From: Gavia stellata
Taxonomy: Eukaryota > Chordata > Aves > Gaviiformes > Gaviidae
Assembly: GCF_030936135.1 (NCBI RefSeq)
Contig: NC_082600.1
Span: 26,605,943 to 26,669,942, forward strand
Length of the DNA stretch: 64,000 bases
Reading direction: 5' to 3'
Positions 62,401 through 64,000 of the stretch are shown here, piece after piece. The translations under genes and the position numbers were made by a program. The notes beneath the pieces were generated by a model. The model was not told the origin of the DNA, made no database searches, and worked only from the letters and a program-made list of their open reading frames with translations. The number at the start of each line of letters is the position of its first letter. Position 1 is the stretch's first letter.

Positions 62401-64000
62401 GGAGCAAAAAGATTTTCTTATAACAAAGGCAATGTAGTGCCTGCTCAGTTCTGCTGCAGATCAGGAATTAAGTGCATTTTAGGTCCTGGGTCTCCATATG
62501 CAGGCAAGGTTATGACTGTCGCCGGTTAGAAATGAGGTGCATCAAAACAGCCTTGTGACAGTCTAGCAGAGGAAGGGCAGGGTGAGATTATGGAGCACCA
62601 GAAAACCTCTGCAGGCAAAGCCTAATATCTACCTTGACTATTCCCGGATTTAGCTGGCATTATCAACCCCTTACTTTCAGGAGCACTAAACTTGCCAGTC
62701 TTAGCAAATTAAATGAAATATTTACTCTTCAGTGGAGCTGATTTTTGTTGGGCCCCTAGTAGCATCCTTGGCTCCATGCCAGTTACAAAATACTGTCAGT
62801 CTCTCTGATCTGGGGAATACTTGGCAGGTAAACAGCACTATAATTGTACTTTTCTTTACACACAGCAGCTTTGAAATTCACTAGTAGAAAGGCTAAACCA
62901 AGAAGAAAACTAACAGCCAGCTGGCTGCAAAGTTCAATGCCTTCATCCTATTGTGGCTCATCAGGTCACTGGAGAAACAATGAAGGCAACTGAGCATATC
63001 TCCTCCATGTGATCTAGATTAACAAAACCACATAGCCTTTCTACCCTCAATTAGTGCAAACATAGGGGTGAGCTTTACTGAGTGGAAGGTGGTTCTGCCT
63101 TCATGTTTTCTGCACATACTTCCACACCTGCAAACACAGTCAGAGCCTGCAAAAATATTTTAACAGCAAGACATACAATAAGACTAACACAGAAACCTGG
63201 TATCATTTTGCTCTCATAAGGAAGTCTTAAGGAAGATACCTGCTTAAATCTGACATGCAATTGCCTGAACTGTGTCATCTTCCCCCCCCAATTTTAAAGT
63301 ATTAATTAATTAATGAAGTTCAGACAGAGCAGGTGGACTCTGAGTGAAGTTACCTCACTGTACTGTCTAGCTCCGCTTTGATTAACGTAAGTCATTCAGA
63401 CTCAGACAACATGTTAAGTGCCACCTTAAATTTGATCGCTTGTCCTAGTCCAGGCAGAGTTTCTGGGGTGAATATACACACTCCACAGAATTCAAAGTAC
63501 CAGAAACTTAGATGCAATACTGCACCACTTACAGAGATGGGAAAGGTATTCCTCACTGCAGAGGTTCCACTGTAAATTCCTAGCATGAGGATTGACACAA
63601 AACATGACTTGTACTGACATTCTTCTATTTCTCCTCTATCAACGTAGGCAAGTCTATTGAAGACCAAACTGGTGAAGACTGATGGGCTCTATTTATTCCT
63701 AGACATATATTTTTTTAGTGCTTTATCCAAGCAGATTTTGCATTTTATGGGTGGATAGCAGCAGTAGCACATGAGGATGAAAACAGTAAATGGGCACCAC
63801 TACCTGTCTAGAATATGCTTATGACTGGGTCTGTAATTGAAGTCACTAATCTCTCCTGGAAACCCATATTCCCTACCTCTCTCCAGAGAGGCAAGGGTTA
63901 AGTCAGGACCAGTAAGTTAGCCCTGTACCCTCTAATGCCTCCTTTGAAAAGCCGCTCACACAGTTTACAGGGAAAGAGTGAGAGTGCAGCTGCTGTCCCA

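Larger units (their letters stand above)
55202..64000 (-). other. TTLL5 intronic sequence to window end
   Basis: No further TTLL5 exon could be supported. The stretch contains two ancient CR1 copies (about 56.5 and 62.2 kb), a short CA repeat near 58.71 kb and two blocks near 60.8-61.35 kb that look like conserved non-coding sequence by character. Upstream TTLL5 exons probably lie past the right edge. Confidence 0.5.

Overview
This is a vertebrate nuclear genomic window, almost certainly from a bird. The evidence is a split gene whose product is TGF-beta3 with bird-type residues, plus several CR1 retrotransposon fragments, including a fairly young avian-type one whose 3' end carries the octamer-type tail. 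Genes have GT-AG introns, and a CpG island sits at the left edge. I see no bacterial, phage or CRISPR-like content.

Layout. 1-1650 is a CpG island holding the TGFB3 core promoter (CRE-like site and TATA box), a long GC-rich leader with several upstream AUGs, and coding exon 1. 791-14431 is the complete TGFB3 coding region in seven exons on the + strand. They join to 412 codons with every phase matching, and about 1 kb of 3' UTR leads to an AATAAA at 15417. From about 15.5 kb to the right end, the only coding sequence I can support belongs to TTLL5, a tubulin polyglutamylase, on the - strand. Two internal exons near its 3' end are clear (45061-45281 and 53071-53248), and a third, very short candidate (55136-55201) fits their phase. 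TGFB3 and TTLL5 therefore converge tail to tail, as in human 14q24.3. The final TTLL5 exon, with its stop codon and 3' end, should lie between about 15.5 and 45 kb, but I could not identify it. The catalytic exons lie beyond the right edge, and IFT43, the usual head-to-head neighbour of TGFB3, would lie beyond the left edge.

The rest is intronic or intergenic DNA with CR1 copies of two age classes. Old amniote-type copies lie near 4.8, 13.7, 22.8, 42.7, 44.8, 49.4, 56.5 and 62.2 kb, and one much better preserved avian copy lies at 38.8-39.2 kb. There are also short simple repeats.

The two genes are not known to share a pathway. TGFB3 is a secreted growth factor made as a latent precursor, and TTLL5 modifies tubulin at the basal body and cilium and binds nuclear-receptor coactivators. 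I found no convincing new biological system. The most useful leads are the upstream AUG architecture of TGFB3 (a start-stop element and two in-frame upstream AUGs), the unlocated TTLL5 terminal exon, the candidate TTLL5 mini-exon, and an unexplained - strand segment near 18 kb with three consensus splice donors.
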